Positions 47,058 through 56,298 are shown, numbered from the stretch's first letter. The stretch is DNA of 64,000 nucleotides from an uncultured Vampirovibrio sp. (GCA_910583725.1 CAJTXZ010000012.1:13283-77282); one strand, 5' to 3'. Program-made: numbers and translations. Notes: generated by a model from the letters alone, not told the origin.

Positions 47058-47960
47058 ATGGGCGTTAATCAAAAATCTAAATCATATTTAAACAGTTTTG
47101 AAGAATATCTTAAAAGTGAAAAAAATTTTTCATCCCACACTATAAGAGCCTATCAGGCTGATGTTTTGACGTTTTTAATATGGGTAAACGAAGCTGATAT
47201 TAAAGAAATTGATACAAAAAAATTTAGCGAATACATTTATTTTATCGGCCAATTGAATTATACAAAAACTACGGTTGCAAGAAAAATTGCCTCAATCAGG
47301 GCATTTTACAAATTTTTATACAGAGAAGAAATAATTGATTTTAACCCGACAGACACTGTGCAGGGCCCAAAAAGAACTAAAAGTCTGCCAAATTTTTTAT
47401 CTGATGATGAAGTTGAAACAATCTTAACAAATGTAAAAATTTCAACGCCAGCAGGATATAGAAATCGTGTAATATTTGAATTATTGTGGGTTTCTGGCAT
47501 GCGAATAAGCGAATTGTCCGGACTGAATTATGAAAATTTGAACTTAAATCAAAATGAAATAACAGTTTATGGCAAGGGCGCAAAGGAAAGAATAGTCTTA
47601 ATTCCAAACAGAACTAAAGAATCTCTTGAGTATTACATTGAAAATGTTTCTGATTTAATATGTAAAACAGATAAAGCCCCATCAAGCCCTGTCTTTATAA
47701 ACCATAACGGCTATAGGCTGCAAAACCAAAGTATTCGAAAAGCGCTCAAGGAAGTACTTAACCACATAGAAATTTCAAAAAAAGTGACTCCGCATGTTTT
47801 TAGGCATTCTTTTGCAACAAGGCTTCTTGAAAATGGTGCTGATTTAAGGGTTGTGCAGGAACTTTTAGGCCATTCAAGCATTGCAAATACACAAATTTAC
47901 ACCCATGTATCAATACAAAGACTAAAAACCGTATACGAGCACGCTCACCCAAGGGCATAG
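47058..47960 (+). CDS. Tyrosine recombinase, XerC/XerD family
   Basis: A 300-residue protein of exact Xer length. It has the N-terminal SAM-like DNA-binding domain (SSHTIRAYQADVLTFLIWV) and a catalytic domain with Arg in SGMRISELSGL, Lys in YGKGAKERIV, His-x2-Arg in TPHVFRHSFATRLL, His in LLGHSSI and the nucleophile Tyr in NTQIYTHVS. It probably resolves chromosome dimers at dif. It is the only site-specific recombinase in the window and lies 3.7 kb from the cassette array, but nothing ties it to the cassettes. Confidence 0.92.
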   Translation: MGVNQKSKSYLNSFEEYLKSEKNFSSHTIRAYQADVLTFLIWVNEADIKEIDTKKFSEYIYFIGQLNYTKTTVARKIASIRAFYKFLYREEIIDFNPTDTVQGPKRTKSLPNFLSDDEVETILTNVKISTPAGYRNRVIFELLWVSGMRISELSGLNYENLNLNQNEITVYGKGAKERIVLIPNRTKESLEYYIENVSDLICKTDKAPSSPVFINHNGYRLQNQSIRKALKEVLNHIEISKKVTPHVFRHSFATRLLENGADLRVVQELLGHSSIANTQIYTHVSIQRLKTVYEHAHPRA

Positions 47961-48010
47961 ATTTAGTATAAACTTATAAAAGACTAAGGGCTTCCATGCC
48001 GAACGGGCAT

Positions 48011-48036
48011 GAAAAAAGCTTCCATGTTCGGAAGCT
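48011..48036 (-). terminator. Rho-independent terminator, minus strand
   Basis: AGCTTCC and GGAAGCT (7 bp, 6-base loop) with six T following on the minus strand. Together with the neighbouring CATGCC-gaac-GGGCATG stem it separates the convergent XerC and flavoprotein genes. Confidence 0.75.
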
Positions 48037-48099
48037 ATCTTAATATTTGGGCCCGGAGACTTTGCCGACGAGAAAGTTGCAAAAGGACACATGAATTGA

Positions 48100-48175
48100 T
48101 TATTCTTGACAGATAGTTTGACTATTTCGGCAACATAAATAATGCAACTTTACGTTAATGTTTGCATTTTATTAT
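48100..48175. mobile_element. Candidate transposon-end fragment
   Basis: AGTTTGACTATTTCGGCAAC (48114-48133 region), followed about 20 bp later by TTAATGTTTGCATTTT, matches in the same order the sequence at 53366-53415 (GGTTTGACTATTTTGGGC, then TTAATGTTTACATTTT). This looks like a second copy of the end region described at 53095-53420. Confidence 0.45.
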
Positions 48176-48216
48176 CTGAAATTTATTATAAAAAAGCAAG
48201 GATTTTCTGCGCCTTT

Positions 48217-48747
48217 TTACAGATTTTTTCCTAATTCATAGGCTTGTTTAGTATATTCTGTATTATTAATCGCACCTTCTTGCCAAACCCCCGGACAAAC
48301 AATTTGAGCAACATCTTCCCAACCCAAATAATCTGTTAAAACTTTATAATGTTTTCTAATTACATCTTCTTTGACTTTGCTGTTATCGGCATAAGTTAAA
48401 AACAAAGCTGCTTTTTTGGGAGTATGAATTTTTCCATTGATTGAATAAAATCTATCAATTACAGTTTTTAATTGAGCACTTATACCAAAATAGTACATAG
48501 CTGTTGCAAAAACTACCGTATCAGAATCAACAATATTTTCTTTCACAAAATTAAAATCATCGTCAAATATGCAATCACCATCCATTCCGCATTTATTACA
48601 AGCAGCACAAGGATGAACCTTTTTAAATGCCGAGTCAAAACGAACAACATTGTGTCCTTTTTCTGTTGCACCTTTTATAAAATTATCAGCTAAAGTATTT
48701 GAGTTTCCGTTTTTTCTTGGGCTTCCTGTTAAAACTAATATCTTCAT
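48217..48747 (-). CDS. Flavodoxin-like NAD(P)H-dependent FMN reductase
   Basis: A 176-residue protein of the NADPH-dependent FMN reductase fold. The FMN phosphate loop is TGSPRKNGNSNTLADNF (residues 6-22), followed by a cysteine cluster HPCAACNKCGMDGDC and the second flavin-contacting loop ATAMYYFGISAQLKTVIDRF. The cysteines suggest an iron-sulfur flavoprotein-type relative. The electron partner is unknown. It heads a run of minus-strand redox genes. AGGAGG precedes the ATG. Confidence 0.85.
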   Translation of the reverse strand: MKILVLTGSPRKNGNSNTLADNFIKGATEKGHNVVRFDSAFKKVHPCAACNKCGMDGDCIFDDDFNFVKENIVDSDTVVFATAMYYFGISAQLKTVIDRFYSINGKIHTPKKAALFLTYADNSKVKEDVIRKHYKVLTDYLGWEDVAQIVCPGVWQEGAINNTEYTKQAYELGKNL

Positions 48748-48768
48748 TTTTTATCCTCCTTTTTAACC

Positions 48769-49181
48769 TTACTTTGCTCTTTTAAATATCTTATCAAAAT
48801 TTTCGGGACAAAGCTGATAAGCATCAACTAAATCAAGATGTTTTACCATATGCAAAGTTCCCTCTTTGTATTTTCTAAAATGAGGGATGCAATATGTTTT
48901 TTATAAGCATCTTGATTTTTGTAGATTTCTAAAATTCTAATTAAATTATTATCTTTAATCACAGCCATCGGATAAATTGATACAACATCTTTTTCGTTTT
49001 TTATTGAATCTTTTGCAACTTCCCTTGCATATCCTAAATATTCTTCCAAATATTCAGGATAAACTTCAATTTCAGAAATTCTAACAATCATTCCGTTATT
49101 GTTATCTTGCACTATTTCATTTGCCAATGTTGGAATTCCTCCTATAAAAAATAAAATTGTAAGTATTAATAAAAATCGCAT
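48769..49181 (-). pseudogene. Secreted antibiotic-biosynthesis-monooxygenase-like protein, frameshifted
   Basis: Signal peptide MRFLLILTILFFIGGIPTLA, then an ABM/quinol-monooxygenase-like core (IVRISEIEVYPEYLEEYLG, VSIYPMAVIKDNN, YKNQDAYKKHIAS). The frame ends early at LILENTKRELCIW. Shifting by one base at about 48880 gives KYKEGTLHMVKHLDLVDAYQ, the expected family C-terminus, ending at 48769. One missing base (probably C in CCCTCA) explains it. Total length (413 bp) is one base short of a multiple of three. Confidence 0.7.
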
Positions 49182-49190
49182 TTTTACTTC

Positions 49191-50045
49191 CTATTTTAAT
49201 TTATTATACTCATCATCAGTAACGGGTTCAAGCCAAACATTCTCGGTTTCCTCACCATCAATTTCAACGGCAATATGTGAAAACCAAAAATCAGATGCTG
49301 CTCCATGCCAGTGTTTTACATTTGCAGGAATATTTATAACATCGCCGGGATTCATTTCAACAGGCGCTTTTCCCCATTCCTGATAATATCCTCTGCCGCC
49401 TATTACAATTAACATTTGACCACCGCCTGATTTTGCGTGGTGAATATGCCAATTATTTCTACATTTTGGCTCAAACGTTACATTAAACATTTTGACTTGT
49501 GTAGTTGAAATCGGGGCAATATAACTTTGTCCGATAAAATATTTTGCATACGCATTATTAGGTTCACCTATCGGAAACATAATGGTTTGAGCGTATTTAT
49601 CTTTTTCAGTAAGGGCAAGAGTATTTTCATTCCATACTTCTTTGGCTAAATTAAACGCAGCCCAAGCCTTGGGCCATCCTGCATAAAAAGCTGTATTTGT
49701 AATAATTGCTGCAGCTTCTTCTTTTGTTACGCCATGATTTTTAGCATTTTGAAGGTGATATTTTAAAGAATTATCGGTTATGCCTTGTGAAATTAAAGCT
49801 GTCATTGTAATGATACTTCTTGTTTTAGTATCAATATCCTGATTGTTCCAATTTTCACCAAATAAAATATCATCATTAAAATGTGCAAACTCAGGGGCAA
49901 AAGCTCCTAATTGAGTTCTTCCTGCTGTTTGAGTTATTTTTTTCATTCTTTTATCCTCACAATTTTTTGCTAAAACAAAACCGTTCTGAAATATAAACAA
50001 CGCTAAAATTAATATTGCCAAATGTCGTGATAATTTTTTAAGCAA
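49191..50045 (-). CDS. Exported carboxymuconolactone decarboxylase-cupin fusion protein
   Basis: 284 residues with an N-terminal signal peptide (LAILILALFIFQNGFVLA). Residues about 50-145 are a carboxymuconolactone decarboxylase/AhpD-like domain (RSIITMTALISQGITDNSLK, HLQNAKNHGVTKEEAAAIIT). It lacks the CxxC of true AhpD peroxidase partners. Residues about 185-270 are a cupin with metal-type His (WHIHH, GRGYYQEWGKAPVEMNPGDV, VKHWHGA). It is a clear paralogue of the gene at 60403. Substrate unknown. Confidence 0.82.
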   Translation of the reverse strand: MLKKLSRHLAILILALFIFQNGFVLAKNCEDKRMKKITQTAGRTQLGAFAPEFAHFNDDILFGENWNNQDIDTKTRSIITMTALISQGITDNSLKYHLQNAKNHGVTKEEAAAIITNTAFYAGWPKAWAAFNLAKEVWNENTLALTEKDKYAQTIMFPIGEPNNAYAKYFIGQSYIAPISTTQVKMFNVTFEPKCRNNWHIHHAKSGGGQMLIVIGGRGYYQEWGKAPVEMNPGDVINIPANVKHWHGAASDFWFSHIAVEIDGEETENVWLEPVTDDEYNKLK

Positions 50046-50904
50046 TTTTTGTTACCTCCTGTTCTCTTAATAAAACTTTTCCATCACATTTCATAATCGC
50101 ATCTTCTCTGATTATTTCACCAACAGAATCAGCAGCTATTGTTCCTGATTTCGGATTTTTAACAGAAACTATATGACCGTTTATGGTAGCTTCAACATCG
50201 GAATATTCAAATGACAAATCGGTATTTTTCATTTCGCAATTTATTAGTTTTAAATTCTTACAATAACAAAGCGGTTGGGTTCCTATGATTTTGCAGTTAA
50301 TCAAGGTAAGGTTTTCAGAAAACCATCCCAAATACTCACCTTTAACAATAGAATTTACAACAGTAATATTTTTACTGTGCCAAAACGCATCCTTAGTATC
50401 AAGGTTTGAATTTGTAATATGCAAATTTTTCATATATTGAAAAGAATATTTACCCGTCATAGTCAAATTGTCAATCTCGACATTTTTAGATTCAAAAAGA
50501 AAATATACAGAATCAATTTTTGAATTGGTTATATTTGCCCCTTTGCATCGCCAACCAAATTCGGCAGATGCAATGTCGGAATTATTAACTACTATATTTT
50601 TACATTCTCTAAGGCATTTAATCCCTGTAATATCGCAATCTTCAATTGCTCCGTTATCGCAATACCACAAAGGTGCTCTTGTAAGTTCATCCATAGAAGA
50701 TTTTTTAAGGGTAAACTTATTTGCATGCCACAAAGGATATCGTAGAGAAAATTTGCAGTTTTTAACTTCTACACCTCTGCATTCTTTTAAAACAGATTCT
50801 CCGTCTGCTTCACCTGCGAATATGCAGTTTAAAACCTCGCTATCAATAAGATTATACAAAGAACGTTCTTCATCAAATGTTTGGTTAATTATTTGTTTTT
50901 TCAT
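50038..50904 (-). CDS. DUF3737 family right-handed beta-helix-like protein
   Basis: The start at 50904 has AAAGGAGG upstream and gives MKKQIINQTFDEERSLYNLI, the usual N-terminus of DUF3737 proteins. Its 288 residues are built of about 20-residue repeats with Asn and Cys ladders (IEDCDITGIKCLRECKNIVV, NSDIASAEFGWRC), consistent with a parallel beta-helix. Function of the family is unknown. Its 5' end overlaps the EamA transporter gene by 20 bp, so the genes are coupled. Confidence 0.85.
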   Translation of the reverse strand: MKKQIINQTFDEERSLYNLIDSEVLNCIFAGEADGESVLKECRGVEVKNCKFSLRYPLWHANKFTLKKSSMDELTRAPLWYCDNGAIEDCDITGIKCLRECKNIVVNNSDIASAEFGWRCKGANITNSKIDSVYFLFESKNVEIDNLTMTGKYSFQYMKNLHITNSNLDTKDAFWHSKNITVVNSIVKGEYLGWFSENLTLINCKIIGTQPLCYCKNLKLINCEMKNTDLSFEYSDVEATINGHIVSVKNPKSGTIAADSVGEIIREDAIMKCDGKVLLREQEVTKIA

Positions 50905-51772
50905 TTTTACCTCCTTTGTTTGGGATTTGTGAAAGCACAATGGCAAAGAGCATAATGATACATCCAATAATTTCTTTAATGCTTAATGTTTCGCCAAGTA
51001 TTAAAACTCCGCCAAGTACCGCAAATACGGCTTCCGAACTTAAAATCAATGTTGCAATAACGGGTTTTGTCGCTTTATGTCCAAAGATTTGCAGGGTATA
51101 AGCGACTCCTGTCACAATTACGCCGATAAATAAAACCGGTTTCCATCCTGCTAAAATCAGATCAAGAGTCGGTTGTTCATTTATCATAAAAGGCAATGAT
51201 AATACTCCTGCTGTTAAAAATTGAAGTGTGGAAAGTTTTATTGCATCGGATTTTTTAGAATAATGACTAACGATTATAATATGCAAGGCAAAGAAAAAAG
51301 CGGAAACCAGAAGAAATATATCCCACATTTCAAATTGAGCGATACCTTTAGCACATAACAAATACAAACCGACAATTGCAATTAAAATGCTTAATATAAC
51401 ATTTGAAGTTAACTTGTGTTTCAAAAATATCGCAATAACCGGTACAAAAAGTATGTACAAAGATGTAATAAAACCTGCCTTTCCCGCCTCTGCGTATATC
51501 ATACAGCATTGGTTTACAGAAAATGCAATGAATAAAACTATTCCTGCTAAAATTCCGCCTTTTATTGAACATTTTTGATGTGTTGAAAACAAATACATTG
51601 CAGGTAAAAGAGCTATTGCTCCTATAAAACATCTTAAAGTATTAAAAGTAAACGGCCCTACATAATTCATTCCAAGTTTTTGAGCAACAAAAGACAAACC
51701 TGATATGAACGCTGCAAAAACAAGCGAAATATTACAATAAATAAATAATTTTCTGAAAGCTGTTTTATCCAT
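50885..51772 (-). CDS. EamA/DMT-type transporter
   Basis: 295 residues with about ten hydrophobic helices and the EamA duplicate-half layout (GLSFVAQKLGMNYVGPFTFN in the first half; ATLILSSEAVFAVLGGVLIL, then ETLSIKEIIGCIIMLFAIVL in the second). These inner-membrane proteins export metabolites or amino acids; the substrate is not evident. It is the first gene of the minus-strand run after the LysR regulator divergence. Confidence 0.87.
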   Translation of the reverse strand: MDKTAFRKLFIYCNISLVFAAFISGLSFVAQKLGMNYVGPFTFNTLRCFIGAIALLPAMYLFSTHQKCSIKGGILAGIVLFIAFSVNQCCMIYAEAGKAGFITSLYILFVPVIAIFLKHKLTSNVILSILIAIVGLYLLCAKGIAQFEMWDIFLLVSAFFFALHIIIVSHYSKKSDAIKLSTLQFLTAGVLSLPFMINEQPTLDLILAGWKPVLFIGVIVTGVAYTLQIFGHKATKPVIATLILSSEAVFAVLGGVLILGETLSIKEIIGCIIMLFAIVLSQIPNKGGKNEKTNN

Positions 51773-51786
51773 AAATATCTATAAAT

Positions 51787-51983
51787 TTATATTTTTTGTT
51801 TTAAGTTGAAAACCAAAATATCAAGAAATTGATTTTCTTTTGATTTTCGTGCAACAAATTAAGAAGTCCTGTTCTGTGTTTTGCAAGCAAATTTAATGCC
51901 GCAAATTTATCACCTGAATTTAAAAGCACAATAACTCTATCTGTTATTGTTGAATCACAGCCGGCATCTTTTAAGTTTTGCAA
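51787..51983 (-). pseudogene. Small helical protein, frameshifted near C-terminus
   Basis: The frame from a TTG at 51983 reads LQNLKDAGCDSTITDRVIVL and ALNLLAKHRTGLLNLLHENQ, a pattern I associate with small helical proteins next to regulators in gut Firmicutes (no name known to me). Upstream codons remain in frame to about 52020 without an ATG. The end KINFLIFWFST is off-pattern; one extra base (TTG to TTGG) would give FLDILVFNLKQKI and a stop at 51787. Either a decayed gene or a base-calling error. Confidence 0.5.
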
Positions 51984-52092
51984 AATATCATTACTAATAT
52001 TTTTATTATTTACGATGTTTATTGAAATAGCAAATACTTATATCGTATTGCTTGCAATACTTGACAAGCATATCTAGAATGCATATTATCAA

Positions 52093-52989
52093 ATGATGGA
52101 AATAAGAGTTTTAAAATATTTTTTAACAGTTGCAAGAGAAGGTTCTATAACAGGAGCAGCTAATTACCTGCATTTAACACAGCCAACTTTATCAAGACAA
52201 TTGCAAGATTTAGAACGAGAACTCGGTCAGAAACTTTTAATCAGAACAAATCACAATGTTACCCTGACACCTGAAGGAATGATTTTAAGAAAACGAGCCG
52301 AAGAAATTTTAAATATGGTTGAGAAAACCGAAAGCGAATTTTCTTCGCTAAAACACGATATTGCAGGTGAAGTCCACATTGGAAGCGGCGAAACTTATGC
52401 AATAAAAAGTATTGCAAGTTTAATGAATAAAATTCACAAAAATTATCACAACATTATCTTTCACATGTATAGCGGAATTCATGAGGATATAGTTGAAAAG
52501 ATTGATAACGGACTTCTTGATTTTGGGATAGTAATGCAGCCCGCCGATTTATCAAAGTATAATGCCATAAATCTGCCTGACAAAGATAGTTGGGGGATTG
52601 TTATGAGGAAAGATTCAGAACTTGCAAAAAAAGATTTTGTAACTTTTGCTGATATGGAAAAATTTCCTCTAATTTTATCTCGCAAAGTTTATAGAAAACC
52701 TACACCTGACAATGAATTTTACAGATGGTTTAATGGTAAAAAAGATAGTTTAAATATTGCAGCGACTTATACACTTTTTTATAACGGGGCAATTATGGTT
52801 GAACAGGGTATGGGGTATATGTTTACTTTAAACAATCTTGTTAATGTTTCAAAAGACTCAAATTTATGTTTTCGACCGCTAAAAACAGAGATGAATGCGA
52901 GTTGGTGTTTAATTTGGAAAAAGTATCAAGTATTCTCTCCTGCGGCAAAGTTGTTTTTAGAAAAAATACAAGAACAATTTATAAAATAA
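52093..52989 (+). CDS. LysR-family transcriptional regulator
   Basis: 298 residues, usual LysR length. The winged helix-turn-helix is MEIRVLKYFLTVAREGSITG, then AANYLHLTQPTLSRQLQDLE. A linker helix and a substrate-binding domain follow (HIGSGETYAIKSIASLMNKI). It is divergent from the EamA-DUF3737-cupin run, the standard arrangement for a LysR regulator controlling its neighbours in response to a small molecule. Confidence 0.93.
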   Translation: MMEIRVLKYFLTVAREGSITGAANYLHLTQPTLSRQLQDLERELGQKLLIRTNHNVTLTPEGMILRKRAEEILNMVEKTESEFSSLKHDIAGEVHIGSGETYAIKSIASLMNKIHKNYHNIIFHMYSGIHEDIVEKIDNGLLDFGIVMQPADLSKYNAINLPDKDSWGIVMRKDSELAKKDFVTFADMEKFPLILSRKVYRKPTPDNEFYRWFNGKKDSLNIAATYTLFYNGAIMVEQGMGYMFTLNNLVNVSKDSNLCFRPLKTEMNASWCLIWKKYQVFSPAAKLFLEKIQEQFIK

Positions 52990-53094
52990 TATGTACTATT
53001 TTTAATATGTAGAAGTTAATGTGTCACTTTCGTATCAATTTAATTTTTTAGAAATATTAAACAAAAAATCGAGGGCATTTTTGATAAAATTTCA

Positions 53095-53420
53095 AAACGG
53101 TCACTGCCAAAATAATCAAACTATTTGTCAAACACCCTGTACAGGCTAAAACATAGGCGGCATCTTGTTAAAAACCCAAGTTGCCGAAATAATACAACTT
53201 CCTGTCAGACCATCAAAAGAGTCATTTGACCGTTTTGTTTGACACTTAGTTTGATTATTTCCGACCCCTCAAACCCCGATATATAGCCAACTTTCCCAAA
53301 TAATACAACTACCCGCCATAATCCATGTAAAGAGTCACATGGTTTGATTACTTAGGTCAGATGGTTTGACTATTTTGGGCAAAACAAACAAAAAATTATT
53401 CTTTAATGTTTACATTTTCT
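53095..53420. mobile_element. Cluster of transposase-binding-site-like repeats
   Basis: This 325-bp gene-free stretch holds at least six copies of a motif approximating RGTTTGAYTATTTYGG, in both orientations: inverted near 53110, 53183 and 53303 (AGTTGTATTATTT variants in the last two), direct near 53250, 53345 and 53370. A palindrome CCTGTACAGG lies near 53148. Multiple spaced sites are characteristic of the ends of Mu- and Tn7-like elements, and a MuB-like gene lies at the right edge of the window. The flanking 52990-53094 and 53421-53480 bases show nothing else. Confidence 0.5.
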
Positions 53421-53480
53421 TTTGACTTTTAAAATTCATGATGCATGCTGTATGTAGAATAATTTATTTTTGATTAAAAA

Positions 53481-53505
53481 AAGGATAGAGTTTTGCTCTA
53501 TCCTT
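53481..53505 (-). terminator. Rho-independent terminator after thrS
   Basis: AAGGATAGAG and CTCTATCCTT, 10 bp perfect with a 5-base loop; the minus strand continues with seven T. Confidence 0.9.
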
Positions 53506-53511
53506 TTATTG

Positions 53512-55302
53512 TTATTTGACTGTTAATTCGTAACTTTTGTTTTTTATTTCTTCTTGAATTTTTGATATGAAATCATCAACACTCAATGTTCCAACTTGCC
53601 CTATTCCTCGTGCTCTAACTGCAACAGAGTTTGTTTCAATTTCTTTATCGCCGATTACACAAACATAAGGAATCTTCTTATCTTGCAAACTTTCTCGGAT
53701 TTTATAATTCATTGATTCTGAGCGGTCATCAAGTTTTACTCTAATTCCTGCATCACGCATTTTCTTATAAACAGTTTCTGCAAAATCAATATGTTTTTCA
53801 TTAGAGATTGGAACAATTGCAACCTGAGTTGGTGCAAGCCAAGTTGGGAATGCTCCTGCAAAGTGTTCGGTTAAAATACCATGGAACCTTTCCATTGAAC
53901 CAAAAACAACCCTGTGCAGCATTACCGGAGTTTTCATTGAACCGTCTTTATCTTGATATTTTAAACCAAATCTTTCAGGAAGGTTGAAATCAAGTTGAAT
54001 TGTTCCGCATTGCCAAGTCCTGCCAATTGCATCTTTGAATTTGAAATCGATTTTCGGGCCGTAAAATGCTCCATCCCCTTCATTTATATCGTATTTCATA
54101 TTACGTTTATCGAGAGCTTCTTTTAACCCTGCTTCAGCTTTTTCCCAGTTTTCTAAAGAGCCGACATAACTTTCGGGGCGGGTTGAAAGTTCAACTTCAA
54201 ATTCCATTTTAAAAATTGCCATAGCATCTTTTACAAAATCAATAATTTCATTTATTTCTTCAACCAACTGGTCAAGCGTGCAGAAAATATGCGCATCATC
54301 TTGAGTAAAACCTTGAACTCTTGTTAAACCCGACAATGCTCCTGATTTTTCTTTTCTATAAACTGTGCCAAGCTCTGCCATTCTTAAAGGCAAATCACGA
54401 TAAGAATGTCTGTTTGCTTGATAAATCAAGATATGGAACGGACAGTTCATCGGTTTTATAATATATTGCTCATCTTCTTCGTTTTCTTTTTGAATGAAAA
54501 ACATGTTTTCTCTGTAATGGTCAATATGACCTGATATTTCCCAAAGTTTTGATTTAGCGATTTGCGGAGTATGAACAATTACATAACCTCTTTTTCTGTG
54601 TTCGCTTCGCCAGTAGTTTTCGATTTGTTCTCTTACGATTGCTAAATTCGGATGCCACAAAGCAAGCCCTGCACCGATTTCTTCTCTAACGGAGAATAAA
54701 TCAAGTTGTGTGCCTAATTTTCTATGATCTCTTTTTTCAGCTTCTTCCATCATAGTCAAATACGCCTGTAAATCTTCTTTGTTCCAATATGCTGTTGCAT
54801 AAATTCTTTGTAACATTTTATTCTTTTCATTACCACGCCAATATGCACCTGCAACTTTAAGAAGTTTTATTGCATTGCCTTTAATGTATGATGTATTTGG
54901 AATATGAGGCCCTGCGCAAAGGTCATTAAACAAAATATTCCCGTCTTTATCTTTAGTTAGGTACAAAGTCGGATTATCGTTTTTGTGTTCTTCTAATAAT
55001 TCAGCTTTGTAAATTTCGCCTTCTGATTTAAATTCAGCGATTTTAGTTTCAACATCTTTTACTTCGGATTTTTCAAAAGTAAGATTTTGTTTAATGATAT
55101 TTTTCATTTCTTCTTCGATTTTAATTAAATCTTCAGATGTAAAAGTATGACCGTCAATTAAATCAAAATCATAGTAAAAACCATCAGCAGTTGCAGGCCC
55201 AATCGCTAATTTTGCCTGCGGAAACAGCTTTTGCACGGCTTGAGCCATTATATGCGAACAAGAGTGTCTTAATATGTGTAAATTTTCATCATTCTTTTCC
55301 AT
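53512..55302 (-). CDS. thrS: Threonyl-tRNA synthetase lacking the TGS domain
   Basis: 596 residues from the ATG at 55302 (GAAAGGAAT upstream). It begins directly at the editing domain (ILRHSCSHIMAQAVQKLFPQ) with no N-terminal TGS domain, so it is shorter than the ~640-residue E. coli enzyme but like cyanobacterial ThrRS. The editing site has HSCSH. Class II motifs follow: IIKPMNCPFHILIYQ, motif 2 FRMAELGTVYRKE-like (LRMAELGTVYRKEKSG) and motif 3 HRVVFGSMERFHGIL, then the anticodon-binding domain. It charges tRNA-Thr. It is flanked by acquired-looking redox genes and a terminator on both sides. Confidence 0.96.
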   Translation of the reverse strand: MEKNDENLHILRHSCSHIMAQAVQKLFPQAKLAIGPATADGFYYDFDLIDGHTFTSEDLIKIEEEMKNIIKQNLTFEKSEVKDVETKIAEFKSEGEIYKAELLEEHKNDNPTLYLTKDKDGNILFNDLCAGPHIPNTSYIKGNAIKLLKVAGAYWRGNEKNKMLQRIYATAYWNKEDLQAYLTMMEEAEKRDHRKLGTQLDLFSVREEIGAGLALWHPNLAIVREQIENYWRSEHRKRGYVIVHTPQIAKSKLWEISGHIDHYRENMFFIQKENEEDEQYIIKPMNCPFHILIYQANRHSYRDLPLRMAELGTVYRKEKSGALSGLTRVQGFTQDDAHIFCTLDQLVEEINEIIDFVKDAMAIFKMEFEVELSTRPESYVGSLENWEKAEAGLKEALDKRNMKYDINEGDGAFYGPKIDFKFKDAIGRTWQCGTIQLDFNLPERFGLKYQDKDGSMKTPVMLHRVVFGSMERFHGILTEHFAGAFPTWLAPTQVAIVPISNEKHIDFAETVYKKMRDAGIRVKLDDRSESMNYKIRESLQDKKIPYVCVIGDKEIETNSVAVRARGIGQVGTLSVDDFISKIQEEIKNKSYELTVK

Positions 55303-55325
55303 AATTATTCCTTTCTCGTTTTTGG

Positions 55326-55352
55326 AAAAAAGCCTGCCTAAACCTGGCAGGC
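55326..55352 (-). terminator. Rho-independent terminator between redox operon and thrS
   Basis: GCCTGCC and GGCAGGC (7 bp, 7-base loop) with TTTTTT on the minus strand, only 24-30 bp before the thrS ATG. It ends the upstream operon and isolates thrS, or could act as a thrS attenuator. Confidence 0.8.
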
Positions 55353-55359
55353 TCAAGTC

Positions 55360-56298
55360 TTAATCCGGTAAAACAGTTTCTAAATAACGTTTTTTAGTTT
55401 CTTCATAAGGCGGGTTAAAAATTCTTTTTTCAGTATTTAGTTTATGAATTTTTTCCATTTCTTTATCAGACAGGCTAAAGTCAAAAATATCAATGTTTTC
55501 TTTTATGTAATCAGGATTGCTTGCACCGGGAATTGTAATAAATCCTTTTTGAATGTGCCATCTTAGAATAATTTGTGCAGGTGATTTTTTGTGAGATTTA
55601 GCAATTTTATTGATTGTTTTATCCTTTAAAATCAAGCCATTACTTTGTCTGCCGCCAAGAGGATACCAGTTTTCCTGCTGCATATTCTGTTCTTTAATGC
55701 GTTTTTGCCAGTATTCTCTTTGAGCGTAAGGATGACATTCCATTTGCATAATTTGCGGTTTAACTTCTACGATCTTAAAAAATTCATCAAAAACTTTTTC
55801 GTCTTTATCAAAGTTTGAAATACCAAGAGCTTTGATTTTTCCATCTTTGTATGCTTTTTCTAAATCTTTCCAAGCACCCATAACATCACCCACAGGCTGA
55901 TGAACATAAACTAAATCAACGTAATCTAAATCTAATCTTTTAAGCATTTTTTCAAACGCCTCTGCGGTTTTACCTTCGCCAAACTCACTCGGCCACAATT
56001 TTGATGTAACCCAAATTTCTTCACGAGGAATTCCACTATCTTTAATTGCCCGACCGATACTTCTTTCATTACCGTAAGCATGAGCTGTATCGATATGACG
56101 ATAGCCTGCTTTTAGTGCTGTAAGTGCTGCTGTATATGCTTCGCTTTCGCCCTCACCTTCTGCAAGCATAAATGTTCCAAGTCCTAATTGAGGAATTTTT
56201 GTTCCGTTGTTTAGTTCAATATTTGGAACTTCTGCGGCATTAGTGCATAAAGTTATTGCCGTACTTAAAACAATTGTCGCTAAAAATTTCTTTAACAT
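55360..56298 (-). CDS. Exported aldo-keto reductase
   Basis: 312 residues beginning with a signal peptide (MLKKFLATIVLSTAITLCTNA, cleavage near AAE), unusual for this normally cytosolic fold. The AKR catalytic tetrad is visible: Asp in HIDTAHAYGNE, Tyr in AYGNE, Lys in VTSKLW, His in VYVHQP. The NADPH-binding region is IPGASNPDYIKEN. Residues 210-220 (EQNMQQENWYPLGGRQSNG) differ from the usual loop. It overlaps the upstream hydrolase gene by one base. Confidence 0.85.
   Translation of the reverse strand: MLKKFLATIVLSTAITLCTNAAEVPNIELNNGTKIPQLGLGTFMLAEGEGESEAYTAALTALKAGYRHIDTAHAYGNERSIGRAIKDSGIPREEIWVTSKLWPSEFGEGKTAEAFEKMLKRLDLDYVDLVYVHQPVGDVMGAWKDLEKAYKDGKIKALGISNFDKDEKVFDEFFKIVEVKPQIMQMECHPYAQREYWQKRIKEQNMQQENWYPLGGRQSNGLILKDKTINKIAKSHKKSPAQIILRWHIQKGFITIPGASNPDYIKENIDIFDFSLSDKEMEKIHKLNTEKRIFNPPYEETKKRYLETVLPD

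Noticed and set aside
47058..47960. Recombinase dedicated to the cassette array
   Set aside because: It has all features of a housekeeping XerC/D and no matching core sites were seen at cassette borders; proximity alone is weak.
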